Below, one piece after another: positions 22,985 to 34,211 of a stretch of 64,000 bases of DNA (the first letter of the stretch is position 1; every line of letters begins with the position of its first letter). Below the pieces are notes generated by a model. It made no database searches. It had not been told where the DNA came from and saw nothing but the letters and a program-made list of their open reading frames with translations. Origin of the DNA: Xenoacremonium recifei (lineage: Eukaryota > Ascomycota > Sordariomycetes > Hypocreales > Nectriaceae). Location: positions 1-64,000 of the forward strand of contig WOFQ01000002.1 in NCBI GenBank assembly GCA_012184525.1, given 5' to 3'. A program made the position numbers and the translations under genes.

Positions 22985-25126
22985 ATGGGACACGAAGGAG
23001 GGGCTGAAGCCACTGTCTCAGAGAAGCTGCGGCTTCTCAAGAGCCCTCTGATCTCCGAAACACGATCCGACTCGATTCCCCTCCACGAATCGAGCAACCC
23101 TGATCTGCACATGTTTGGAGATCGCTACGAGCCCGACCATGCCTGTCCTCAATTCCAAAAGGTTGGGAATCCAGATTCCCATTTCGCGTCCTGCCACTGA
23201 CAAACCATAGCACGAAGATGCCAGTCTCCTCGAGCTGTTCTTCGATCTATTTTTCGCTGCCAACTACTCAGTGTTTTCTCAGACCCAAGGAGTGAATACC
23301 CATGCGCGGTTCAAGTCGTATCTCGGCTATTTCAGCATTCTCTGGGGAACCTGGCTCCTCACCAGTCTCTACGATGTGCGCTTCGTGACAGATAGCATCT
23401 TTGGTATGGAAACTGCACTCATTGTATGATAAGCCTGCTGATGGATAGTCTAGAACGTGCTGCTCGAGGTATCTCTCTGGGCGTCCTGGTCGGCTTTGCC
23501 GTCGTGGCGCCCAACTTCGATCCCGAGAACCAAGACATTCAGACGATGCGAACAATGTGTAGGTTCATCTTGCAACCAGGCCACCTTCTTGACTGACTCC
23601 GCAACAGCCATCATTCTTTGCCTTTCGCGCCTCTGTCTTGCTATCGAGTACGGCAGCATCTTGTGGCACATCCGCTCGTTTAAAAAGCATAGAACCCCCC
23701 TGATCATCCAGATCGCCATTAGCCTGGCGGCCTCAGCTATTTACTTGGGCATCACCTTCCGATTCCGCCATGGCAACAGCAAGGTATTCATTACGTGGTA
23801 CATTCTGACTGCCGCCGAGGTGATCCTCACGCTCGGACTGGGCAAGTTCTGGCAGGTGTTGAGTTATACAGAGACGCATTTGATGAGACGTATGAGTCTC
23901 CTCACCATCATGATCTTGGGCGATGGTATCGTTACCGTGGCACAGAACGTGGTGGTCATCGTGAAGAACCCCGACGCCTGGGATGCTCGAACGGTGGGAG
24001 TCATTACTGCGGCTTCGGTCACCATCTATTTCATCTTCCTCGTCTACTTCGACTGGATGCAGAACCCCTATCTACCCACCATCCGCCAACAGATCTGGAC
24101 TCTCCTGCACTACCCCTTCCATCTGGCCCTCGTCCTCTTCATGCAAGGTTTCACCCAGTTCATCATCTGGTCTAAGATCCTGGACACCCTCGACCACCTC
24201 ACTTTCAACTCTATCTTCAACGACGTTGATGCTATCGCTGCGGCAAACACTACAGAAGTAGGCCAGAACTTGACAACTCTGGTCTATGACTTCTTCAAGC
24301 TTTACCCGCCTGAGTACTCCTTGACATGGACAGCGGTGGACAATTCCCTGCGGAACATCAGCACTCTCCCGAACCGCTTCTGGCCCGAGCTGGCCCAATA
24401 TGTTGTGACTGAAGATGAGAACGACATGCCCCCTTACAACCAGCTGACCAAATTCTTCTACTCTTTCAACTCTATCAGCACTTCGATGGAGAACGCTCTG
24501 CTGGAGACCTTCAACATCGATCTTATGCAGGAAGTAGAGACGATAGAAGGTAACCAGACCTGGACTAACGTTCAAGTCGAATCTTCTATCAACCTTCACA
24601 GCTGGGAACGATTCCGCCTCGTCGTAAGTCCCTACAAATGCGCTCCGCTACCTAGTCCCTTCTAACACTACCACAGTTCGGCTACACCTACATCGCCGCA
24701 GGTGCCACGCTCATCCTCATGACTCTCCTCACCATCGTCGCGCGCACAAGGCCTTGGAAGAAATGGAGTATCGCCCGCACTATCATTTTTATTCTGATGG
24801 GCCTCGGCATGAGCCTCATCGCCGTCATGCTCTTCCATCCCACCACCGCCGCCAAGTTCCAGGAGAGCCCCTGGCTGTTGCCCACCATCTGTCTCGTCTG
24901 GGTCGTTGTGTTGGCACTTACACACGTCCGCAACCCGCCGCCGCTATTGTTCTCGCGTAGACAGGGCGCCGATAACTCTAAGCAGACATACGATCCTGTT
25001 GCTATCCCCATGACGACGCACGAGTCGACCGAGTACGTCGGAGTTGGCGCTCCTCTCACGGAATCCAATCGGCAGCAGTCTTACTATGGGCACCCACAAA
25101 ATGAACAGTTGACGTATGACTCTTGA
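22985..25126 (+). CDS. Low-temperature-requirement A (LtrA) family membrane protein
   Basis: Exons are 22985-23161, 23211-23403, 23454-23558, 23608-24623 and 24677-25126, giving 646 residues. The ATG at 22985 is the first ATG of the frame; the frame is open upstream only from a GTG. The LtrA signature DASLLELFFDLFFAANYSVF falls at the start of exon 2, joined through ARFKSYLGYFSILWGTWLL to a series of hydrophobic segments (roughly ten to eleven) spread over exons 2-5. Bacterial LtrA proteins are smaller; here a hydrophilic insert of about 130 residues (about 24200-24600) with N-glycosylation sequons (NTT, NLT, NIS, NQT) lies between membrane segments and probably faces outside or a lumen. The family's substrate or activity is not known. 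The first intron uses a weak donor, GTTGGG, but the acceptor, branch (CTGAC) and resulting signature support it. Confidence 0.86.
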
Positions 25127-25357
25127 AGATAGCATCTCTGGCTTTATTGCGCGATGAATGTTTCTGGGCGTTGGATTCACGGGAAAGGACTCTCATGCCA
25201 GTATGAACGCCTCACTCTGGCAGCCATCTCACATTAATTGGATTACTTAAGATGTATATATAATATTACTGCATACCCAGGTAACAGGAGTTCTTGAAGA
25301 ATTAATATAGGAGGTTGGGGCTCATGGTCGTATTTTCTGAGTGCCGGGTTGATTTTC

Positions 25358-26992
25358 CTACCTATGGAGCTCGTCCTCGCCGTGACTTGCTACATGCTTG
25401 AGACCTGACTGCACCCTCCGCCGGCCATGATAAACACACAAACCCGTGCCTCCGCTGGGATGTCTAGGGTTCGCCGGACACATAGGGCTGCTGGGAAGGT
25501 GTTCGGGAACTTGGAACTCAAACTCGGGCGGTGGCGCATCTCGACGGCCGTACCGCACTTGGGGGAGGCTCTCCCACCATTCGCGGGGTCTCCCCTGGCT
25601 CTGGCGCCGGAGGTTGGAATTGGATGCCTTCCGAGATGGAGGCGGTGCCGCCAGAACATCTTGACCATCGTCAAAGGGAGGCGTCATCGAGGTGAAGAAC
25701 CCCCTTGGCCGGCCGTCTGCCGTGTCCTCGCACATGGGCGGTGTCTTTATGCGAACGGCTTCCTATGTGAGGGTTAGATATGCAAAGGGTAAATGATTCA
25801 ACGTATGTCTACTCACTCCACCAGGAAATTGAGAGTTCCAGGCACTGTCACCGGCTATCACAACGATCAGCTTAATGTTTCACTTCAATCAATCTCCAGC
25901 CAACATACAAGGGACTGTTATTTCGGTGTAAGGGGAGAAGGCTGGTGGAGATTCCCCTTTGAGAGCACCTCGCACCGAACTTGCGGCGCTGCTGAGCGAT
26001 TCATCGCAGGACTCCTTGCGAATCCAGGGTGCCTTGCTGAAAAGCCGTCGCGGGAATGTCGGTTTTGTGGCTTCCTCCTTGGGCCGGGCGCCACCTTTCA
26101 CTGACTGGCGAAAGCTTTGGAAGCTCCTGTTGCTATCAGTTGTCGAATGCGAACACTCGTGCTCAGGGATAGAGGGAAATATCCGCCCCTGGGATTTATA
26201 GGCGTAGGCTGCCTTTGAATTTCTTCTATGACCGTGTTTCATTGATCTTCTTCTCAATGTCGATTCAATGGTCCTCTTTGCTTTGGAGTACAAGTTGTTG
26301 GATGTCTCGCTGGAACATGAAACCATTGTGGCCGTTGCAGTGGAGTGGACAACCGTTTCTGAGAGACTCACGCGGGGGACCAGGTTGTTGATACTTGAGG
26401 TGGGTGACAGTGAAGGACGAGTAGGGGCCACGTCCGAGTCCGTGGTGGTAGACGGATGTTGCAGAGAGAACACATGGGCAGACTCAGAGAGATACGGACT
26501 ATAAGATTGCTGATGATTTTGTTGCTGAAAGGTTCGGGAAGGTGTATAAAACGTAGGCATAGCCGTCGTTGGCGAAGCCCAGGAGGAGTCCCTGGGCTCC
26601 GATTCGCTGGCAGACTTGTTTGACCGGGTCCGCCATCTCCAAAAGCGAGTGCTGGAGGACGTACTTGGTCGAGGCTTGAACACTTCGCGCTCCGCCCAGT
26701 ATCCTTGGGGAAACCAGACCTACTCATATCCTTCAAGAGGCGGGCGTGGTGGATCAACACCAAACTGGGAAGCTGGACTGTTGCCACTTCGGTGAGGCGT
26801 GGAGTTACTCGAAGATAGCTGATTATTGAGAACCTCCTCTCTCATGCTCCGCACAGGATGAGGCGTCGGGTGATCTCTTGTCGGATGAGTACTCGAGGGG
26901 CTGCTGCCCAGACCTGGCGTTGGAAGAGAACATATCAGGAGGGGGGGCTCGGAGCAATGCGATGGGAGATCAAAGTAGCTGTGAGAAGCCAT
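25358..26992 (-). pseudogene. Conserved-looking unknown gene interrupted by one in-frame TAG
   Basis: Exons (minus) are 26992-25909, 25853-25816 and 25762-25358; introns of 55 and 53 bp have donors GTATGT and GTGAGT and TAG acceptors. The total is 508 codons before the final stop if the TAG at 26722-26720 is read through. Before the TAG the frame encodes 90 residues ending PPRPPLEGYE; after it the same frame runs on VWFPQGYWAEREVFKPRP with no other stop. From memory, related fungal proteins carry Trp at this place (EWVWFPxGYWAERE), so TAG replaces an expected TGG. The rest is Ser-rich and disordered, with two more conserved-looking blocks: FPGGEAVRIKTPP across the exon 2/3 junction, and LPSSPMCPANPRHPSGGTG then VCVYHGR-like residues at the C-terminus. 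No enzyme motif, signal peptide or membrane segment is seen. It could be a recent pseudogene, a base-call error, or a transcript repaired by A-to-I editing (UAG to UGG). Annotated as interrupted, not as dead. Confidence 0.75.
26720..26722 (-). other. In-frame TAG, candidate A-to-I mRNA editing site
   Basis: The TAG interrupts the unknown gene between GYE and VWFPQGYWAERE. The A (position 26721 on the minus strand) is preceded by U and followed by G in the mRNA, the context favoured in Sordariomycete sexual-stage A-to-I editing, which turns UAG into UGG (Trp). An intron ending at this TAG is poorly supported: the frame-preserving donors upstream (GTGCGG, GTTCTC, GTTGAT) are weak. Confidence 0.45.
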
Positions 26993-27747
26993 CAGACAGG
27001 TGTATCTAGGACACGCAGTAGGAGCATGCCAACCTGATTTCTTTCACCTTCGGGGTACTGCCTAGTATCGCTGGATCGGATGACGGCGCAACTGGAATGG
27101 ACCTTGACATGGTCTTCGTCGGAAGGCATCCCGTCTGGTGGGTGACAAGTAAGGCGGTCTCGATGGGGGAACGGCTGGGGGGTTAACCCACACAGTCTGA
27201 GAAAAAGAGGAAAAGAAGAAGAAAGAGGAAGAGGCGCCGGCGTCCGGTTAGGACATATCGCGTGCTTTGGCTTCTAGGTGTTGCAGGTAAGAAGATGTCG
27301 GAGGAAGAAATAGGGATAGGGAAAGAAGCCCGTTACAGGAAGGCAATGTCTCGTGACCAACTACGGCAGGTGAATAGGTAAATTTGAACAACCTTATGCG
27401 TAAAGGTGTTTGTGAATAGGTAGTGCCTTCCAGAACGGAGTGCCTGCGCGGCATTATCTAATCTACAACTCTGCCATATATTGTCCATCCCAGGAAGAGA
27501 AATGCCAATTTCTGAAGCATGTTTAGCAGACACTAAGTGTTAGTGTGTACTTTTTGTAATTCACGATAAAATCAGCCAGATAACTGGAATGCCCTGAATT
27601 GGTATCGGGTTGGTCGTGAATTTTCCAGCACAGCAGATCTATCTAATCCAGGACGGACTCATCTTTTGACCACGAACATTGCGCCAAACGCCGCCTATGT
27701 CTTGAGCTCATTATATAAACGGAATCCTCACTTTAATAACACACTCC
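26993..27747. other. Promoter of the unknown gene and 3' region of enp1
   Basis: About 755 bp between two minus-strand genes. It contains the upstream region of the TAG-interrupted gene and, at its right end, the 3' side of the bystin gene. No further gene is supported. Confidence 0.5.
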
Positions 27748-29247
27748 TCAGTCGATCAGCATCGTGTCGTCGCCGTCCAGAGCCGGGCCTTGAGGTTCTA
27801 GGGGAACACCACGGCCTCGGCCCGCCAGCAGTTCTCTGCGAACTTCGGGCCCAATAGCGGAGTGACCGTGAGTCAGAAGCAGATCTAGCAGTGCTTCACG
27901 CTGATCCTCCGTGATATCGCCCTTGTATCGCTGCGCAAAAGCCAAAAGGCTCTGATGCCAGATCACAGGCAGCTTAGCCTTGGCGTCTCCCTCCACGCCG
28001 GCCATTGTGTCTCCCTCTTGTACGGATGCTGGATCCACGCTTCGGAATCGAAGGAAGTGGAAGACGAGAGCATCAATTACTTGGTAAGGAAGGGCGTACT
28101 TCTTCTCCAGGAGTGTCTTGATGAAGATGTTCGTGGCACCACCGCCCTCAGTGCCATGTGATGCCTCCTGAGCCGCGATGTCACAGAGACCCTTGATAGC
28201 GGCAGCTGAGTGAAGAACGGGGATGGAGATTCTCGCAAGGACAGCCGACACGATGTGGGCTTCTCGTAGGGTGCAAGTACCGCTGCCGACAAGCGGGAAT
28301 AGGAAGCCCTTGAAGAAGGCTGACGGCTTGTAGAGACCCTTCTTGAGGGAGTTGAACAGGTGGACGTTGAGCTTCTTGTTCTCGTAGATATCCTCACGGA
28401 CTCGGTCGAGGATGACCATTTCCAAAAACCGTTGTACGACAGCAGGCTTGCTCGAGACGAAGATTCGGGTGGCTTGGTAGCAGGCATTTGTCGACCACTT
28501 TTGAGGGTTCGTGACCTCGAGAATCTCCTCCCAGTGGGGGATGGTGGGGAGGATCTTGAAAGGTTTGGGCAGGGGCCCGGACTTGTATCGTGACAGGATT
28601 TGACCAATCCTGGACCAGTTAGATACTTCAAATCAACAGAAGGGATAGTGAGTGTCGTACTTGGTGTAAACCTCGACCACTTTGGGAGGTAACTCATATG
28701 CATCGTCTGGCACTCCAACCTCACGTCTCGCCTGTGAGGCCTCGTGGGCCGCAATCTTCTCGAGGATGAGATCAGCGAGGTTGATGCTCTCACCTTCCTC
28801 TTCGCCCGAGGGCTTCCGGTCCCAGCCGTGTTTCAAGAGGTCATCCTCTTCGTCTGGCATGAACTTTTTGTACAGGTCGAGGTCGTTGGGATCGACTTCA
28901 ATCTCCTCAACAATCTCATCCTCGTCGCCCCAGGCCTCATCATCATCATAAGCTCTGCCCTCCTCCTCAGCCTCGTCGTCGAACCGTGAGTCGTATCCGA
29001 AGTTGTCAATCGTCGGTTTCGGGATAGCATGTTCGGCTCGCTCTTCCTCGGCCAGCTCTCGTCCTATGCGAAGAATGTTCCGCGACGCTCGGGCATCGAC
29101 AAAGCTCTCGTCCTGCTCATTGGTGCTGCGACTCGACCGCTTCTTGTCAGCCTTGACTCGCAAAATGCCGGTGGCGGTGATGTCGTCCTCGAGAGGGTTG
29201 TGGCGGCGCGTCTGTCGCGACGCGATGGGAGTGGTGGCCTTGGGCAT
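27748..29247 (-). CDS. enp1: Bystin/Enp1, 40S ribosome assembly factor
   Basis: Exons (minus) are 29247-28661 and 28609-27748, giving 482 residues (yeast Enp1 has 483). The 51-bp intron has donor GTACGA, branch CTAAC and acceptor CAG and joins VYTK to IGQILSRYKSGPLPK, a family landmark. Enp1 binds pre-40S particles in the nucleolus and cytoplasm with Ltv1 and Rps3 and is needed for 18S rRNA processing and export. The N-terminal ~190 residues are charged and acidic (DEAEEEGRAYDDDEAWGDED and similar), as in the family; the bystin domain fills the rest, with KPFKILPTIPHWEEIL, WSTNACYQATRIFVSS, PSAFFKGFLFPL and LPYQVIDALVFHFLRF. The gene is divergent from hgh1, with only 716 bp between the two starts. 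Confidence 0.96.
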
Positions 29248-29963
29248 TTTGAAGCTGGTTGTGATGGTCTGGCACGCACAATGCTATCCGGGCGACAAGA
29301 TGAAGTGCGATTTGATGGTAAGAATTTCAAAATTTTGTGCCTTATCGATAAGCCACCCCTCTTTCTACGAACGGCTTAGCGTCCTCTGTTGCGGCACACC
29401 GCCTTTGAGGTCGAAGTGTAGATGGCCAATTTTCACTGCTAGAACCTCGAAATATAACAAGAAATCCCTTTTTGTTACTTCCCGTTCTTATATATCACTT
29501 GAAACTCGATAGATAGAGATTTCGTTTAAAAGCTTATTGAGGTTGTTTCGAGCATAGGTCCATTGTCCTCACTTTGCATCTCGGCTGACGAATATTACAC
29601 ATTCAGATGAGCTCTTGGAGACACCACCAATGGTGCAGAGTACGCTATGGGTCCTCCTGCTTGAGAAAGCCATACATTTCAAGACATCTCATGATAAATC
29701 TTAACTTGGCCTTATACCCAAGTTCTATTCCATTCCCCATGGCTCCAACCCCCGCCACCATGATCCCCAAAATACAGTGGATCCAACCCGCTGAAGAGTC
29801 ACCGGCAAAGCCGCTGCCAATGACGCTGAACCCACTGAACGGTTCCAGCGATGACTTCAGGCCTGGACCCCACCATCAGATTCAGAAATGCCCCTCCATG
29901 CCATAATCAAAATTCTCCCCTTCATTCCTACCACTTGCGATACCCCAGACAGACCCTTACACA
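29248..29963. promoter_or_regulatory. Divergent promoter of enp1 and hgh1
   Basis: A 716-bp region between two translation-related genes. It holds a perfect 12-bp palindrome CTTATCGATAAG at 29341-29352 (which includes GATA cores in both directions), an RRPE-like TTTCAAAATTTT at 29325-29336, and a PAC-like AGATGAGCT near 29606. RRPE and PAC elements mark ribosome-biogenesis promoters in yeasts; matching them by eye in this genome is tentative. Confidence 0.4.
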
Positions 29964-31224
29964 ATGCCGACCGAACTAGAAGAGGTACGCGATCTTAATA
30001 AGACTCTCTAGGACTAATTAACATGTTTCCAGCTCGTCGGCTTCATTGCCCATCCAAATCCCCAGATCCGACTGGTGGCTACCGAAAATTTGGTCCCTTA
30101 TTCAACAACACAGCCCGCCATCTTCAAGGCTTCACAACTCCAACCCATAAAGAACCTCAAAATCCTGGCCCGAGACAGACCGGTGAGTTCTCAAGATCTG
30201 TAGTGTTCGTGAGATCAACAGCGCTGACGCCTAAGACAGCAAATCGCTGAACATGTCTTGACGATTCTGGTGAACCTGACAGGCGATCAGGAGGTGTTGG
30301 AGAACTTGGCAACAGATGAGAAATTCATGGACCTATTGTTCGCTATGATAGTGGTGAGTCTTGGCTCTCTCATGAGAATGACTTCTTATAGACGGCTAAT
30401 ACCCTATACAGAACCCTGAGGAGCCCAACGCCAACCTGGTAGCAATGCTCCTGGCAAATCTCACCAAATACGATGGTCTTAAGAGTGTCTTGGACCGCCA
30501 GCAAAAAGCCCCTGAGGAGCTGGGTTCTGATGACAATGTTGTAAACCAGCTGCTCGACCTCTTTGTTAAGGGCCAGGACGGTACATACAATCAGAAGGCA
30601 GACTACGACTATCTGGCATACGTGTTTGCAGATCTCTCCAAACACGATGCTGTGCGTCGACACTTCCTTGCTGAGCAATCATACGACAAAGTTATTCCCA
30701 TTACCAAGCTCAAGGTCTTTACGGAGCATAAGTCAGATATCCGCCGTAAGGGTGTGGCAAGTACCATCAAGAACGTTGCTTTCGAGATCGGTGCCCACCC
30801 TGCATTCCTCTCAGACGAAGCCATCGACATCCTGCCGTATATCCTGCTGCCCATCATGGGAAGCGAAGAGTACGACGATGACGAGAGCAACGATATGCTG
30901 CCTGACCTGCAGCTGCTTCCGCCAGACAAGAAGCGCGACCCGGATGCCTCCATCGTGCAGACTCACGTCGAGACGCTGACGCTGCTGACTACGACGCGCG
31001 AGGGCCGAGACTTGATGCGGCGGATCAAGGTGTATCCCATCATCCGCGAGACGCATCTGAAAGTTAACGACGAGGGCGTGCAGGAGGCTTGTGAGCGCAT
31101 CGTACAGGTTCTGGCACGAGATGAAGCCGATGAGATGCCAGGGGCAGAGAAGAAGGAAGAGGAGCCCGTGTCTAGGGTGGAGGAGATTGAGGACGACGAA
31201 GATGACCAACTAGTTGAGGTCTGA
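29964..31224 (+). CDS. hgh1: Hgh1, eEF2-folding co-chaperone
   Basis: Exons are 29964-29984, 30033-30182, 30240-30353 and 30412-31224, giving 365 residues. The first exon is only 21 bases (MPTELEE), split from LVGFIAHPNPQIRLVATENL by a 48-bp intron. Hgh1 is a cytosolic Armadillo-repeat protein that works with the TRiC/CCT chaperonin and Hsp90 in folding translation elongation factor 2 in yeast. The helical repeats are visible as NLVAMLLANLTKYDGL, DYDYLAYVFADLSKHDAVR and IRRKGVASTIKNVAFEI; the C-terminal domain has the family block LPYILLPIMGSEEYDDDES and REGRDLMRRIKVYPIIRETH, followed by an acidic tail. These two blocks correspond to the Pfam DUF383/DUF384 regions. Divergent from enp1. Confidence 0.94.
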
Positions 31225-31577
31225 GATCCCAAGCCTCGTAAACTTGGTATTTTGGAGTCTACGGGTTTCGTTCTTGAGCGATGCAGATAAAGTCGGGAGT
31301 TTCGTATGGGAAAGGCACCTGAAAAGCATGTGATTCGGGCATTCTTGGTTCAGGAATCAATTTTGGTATATAGATCATCGTTTGACTCTATTCATAGAAT
31401 TTACAGAAAGATTATTAAGATGGTCGTATTGCAGAGGGAGAGTATCATCAACGAAAGTAATGTCAAAGGTCCCGGCCGTCAAACTATCATGCAGGTGTGT
31501 ATACCTAATGTCCACCAAGAAGCCAGTGTATGAACCTATCCAACGCCCTATCCTATCGAGAATATGTCATTTTCAAC
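31225..31577. other. Convergent 3' gap between hgh1 and the Kelch gene
   Basis: 353 bp, somewhat AT-rich, between convergent stops. No gene seen. Confidence 0.6.
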
Positions 31578-34211
31578 TCATTGGCCACCCCGTGTGTCTT
31601 CTTCGTCTTCTTCTTTGAAAACGCTCTTCCGAGACGAGTTGGTCGGTTTAGCGGAGAGGTAGTCCGTTCCGGGACTCTCCTCAGCTGTGGGTGGTGAAAT
31701 AACAGTCTCGTCTCCTCCTGGAGATGCGTCCGAGACGTTCCTTGACGGAGAAGGTCGCTGTTCTTCTTTCACGCCAGCCAAACTGACGCTTCCCTCTGAT
31801 ATTTGGCGCAAATGTGCTGCATCGCGCTCTGTGACCCCTGAGAGATCAGATATGACTCTGGCCGAGGCAGTCGTTGGCGAGGCTGGGGATGGAGACACGG
31901 TTCTGGGCGAGTTTGAATGCGGAACGTTGCTGGTCGCTGCAGCAGAGGAACGGGACACGGTGCTTGCGTTTTCGCCGAAGGAGAACGAGCCGTACGATGG
32001 AGTCGTGGCCGTGGCGGATCGCGATTTTGGCTGGCCGACTCGTGAGTATTTCTGGATGACGTCCGCATGCGACAAACCGGTATCGTGGAGCTCGACAGGT
32101 CCCGAAGTGTCTGCGATTTATTAGTGATTGCAGCTCTCCTTATAAATAGGAATGACTTACCGGCAAGCTCAGCAATGAAAGTATCATCCATCTCAGCCAG
32201 CCCAGCAGCGTTACTGGAATCAACCGCAGAAGGTGTCATATTTTCAAGATCCCTTGCTGCTGCTTCTTCTTCAGGGCTCTTGGGGTTGTCGTCCGAGGTC
32301 GTGACGGTAACCGCCTTCTCTGCTTGCTGGCCTCTCATCCAGTTGATGATGCGCATGCCTGTATCCTCGGTTTCCGCATTGCTAGAGCGGGACGCGAAGA
32401 TCTTGCGGCGGCGCCAGAGGCAGAAGACAACCAGACAGCCTGAAAGGAACATCAAGCCAAGGACGACTCCAAGGAAGGGAGGAACCCATTTGGGGAGGCT
32501 GGAGTGCTTGTGATTGTTACCACTCTCGGTGCTGGCAGGGACATCCGGTCGCGTTGTCGATGTGGCCTCCGCGTAGGGGTAGAATGTGCTAATCTTGGAC
32601 GTGTTGTAGCTTGTTTCAAACACCTTGCCCAAGCCCGCTGTTGCCCATCCGGACGCAGGAGCAGTGACAGTAGCACCGCCAGAAGCGTCTCCTCCGATCT
32701 GGGACTGGATCTTCTCGTGTACGCCATAATCGCCGTAGTTCGAAGGGTCGTATCCATCCATCCAGTCGCCGCTGGTGACGTTGAACATAACCACTGGCCC
32801 CTTATCAAGGCAAGTTATCGTTGATCCGGCCAATGGCGTATAGCCTCCCAAAACCATCATCTGGTCGGGATAGACCATGAAACATTTGTGACCAGCTCGA
32901 CCGTGCAGAGATGTGCCATTGCTGAGCAGGGTCCAGGTAAAAGACGGGAGTGACAGGACCCAGACTGCGTCGCTGAACGCATTCTTGACGTTGATCCCGT
33001 CGAAGCCGCCGTAGTAGTAGATGTTGTAGCTGGACGAGTCAGATGCGACACCCACAACGGCGCAGCCTCGAGTGCTGGCCCCTGGTCCATCTGTCGTGTC
33101 TTGCTGGTACCATTTGTTGTTGGCAATGTCATACACATCAATTGTGCTCATGAACTTGGGGCTTTGTTCTTCCTATACAACACATATTAGATCTAGCGTA
33201 GGGGAAGATTTCGATCAACTTACACTGGCGTTTGCATTCGCGGATTGGGCGGTGATTTCCACCCATTCAGGGTAAATAACACCACCCAAAACAACGAGGA
33301 TGCCCTGCTCGCCAACTGGGACCCAAACCACTTCTGCATTGGCGCGCCCATCGATATAGTCGGGCAATGTCTTGTTGGTCCATGTCTCATTGAGCTGTTG
33401 GCTCATGTCCAGCTCGATGAGATTGTTGGAGATGTTGGTTGGGTTGACAGTATCGTTGCTTGTCCTCAGGTAGATTGGTCCATGATCCGGTGCTTGCATG
33501 CCAGAGAAGTACCAGGCCTTGTTCTCTGAAGGCGCGCTGACAGGTGCTCCATAAGCAACGTATCTAGTCACCCCGTCGGAGAGGTCGTTATTCTTGAATC
33601 CCTTCTCCCAGAGAGGCTTCTCCAGCCCGTACTGATACGCGGAATACTCCAGGACAGCATCGGAATCCGGGTCCTCGAACTGACCCTCGGGCTGTACATA
33701 AAGTCCCCCATATAGGAAGAACTCGTCGTAATTAGCGAGCATGCCACCATCATAGTAGTTGGGTTGATCAGAGCTGCCCGTGCCTCCTATGGCTTTGCTC
33801 AGGTCGTCGTTGAGGAAAATCGCGGTGACATTGGTGTCGCTTGTAAACGGCGTGCTAAGATTGTAGCTAAAGATGATACCAGCGATGTTCCCTTTGGATA
33901 ATTAGTCTTCAACATTATAAATTGCTGCGTTTGAAGGCACTTACCGTTGTCAGCGGGGGCACCAGTCGTGCCATCTTTCATTCTAGGTAACCACCAGATG
34001 TCGCCGCCATCAAGATAAATGATGTCGCGAAGGATATTGACTACGATGTATTAGTAGAGCGACATACTAATGTTTGACTCTTCGTACCTCTCGGCTGCTC
34101 CCAAGTACAGATCTCGGTGCTCACTTCGCCAGAGACCCAGCCGCTGAGCTGAGCGATGACCGGACTGACGATGGCCGCCAGCGCGGCCAACGAGAAGGGT
34201 GGAGGTTGCAT
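31578..34211 (-). CDS. Secreted-route Kelch-repeat single-pass membrane protein
   Basis: Exons (minus) are 34211-34088, 34040-33945, 33891-33224, 33172-32161 and 32110-31578, giving 810 residues; all four introns are 47-53 bp and splice in frame. The frame is open further upstream only from non-ATG codons, so the ATG at 34211 is the start. A signal peptide (about residues 1-20) is followed by an extracytoplasmic half with Kelch-like beta-propeller blades: LVVLGGVIYPEW, IYYYGGFDGINV, VLGGYTPLAG, each with the GG pair, and WYQQDTTDGPGASTRGCAVV. Many N-glycosylation sequons fit this side. One membrane segment lies at about 526-550 (PPFLGVVLGLMFLSGCLVV), then RRRK as a stop-transfer signal, then a ~260-residue Ser/Thr-rich cytoplasmic tail with an acidic end. 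Similar fungal proteins are annotated only as Kelch or cell-wall anchored; a surface sensor or adhesion role is plausible but not shown. Confidence 0.85.

Noticed and set aside
26723..26830. Intron ending at the in-frame TAG (with donor GTAACT)
   Set aside because: The best-looking donor, GTAACT, would break the frame; the donors that keep frame are weak and no branch point fits. Kept only as a less likely alternative.
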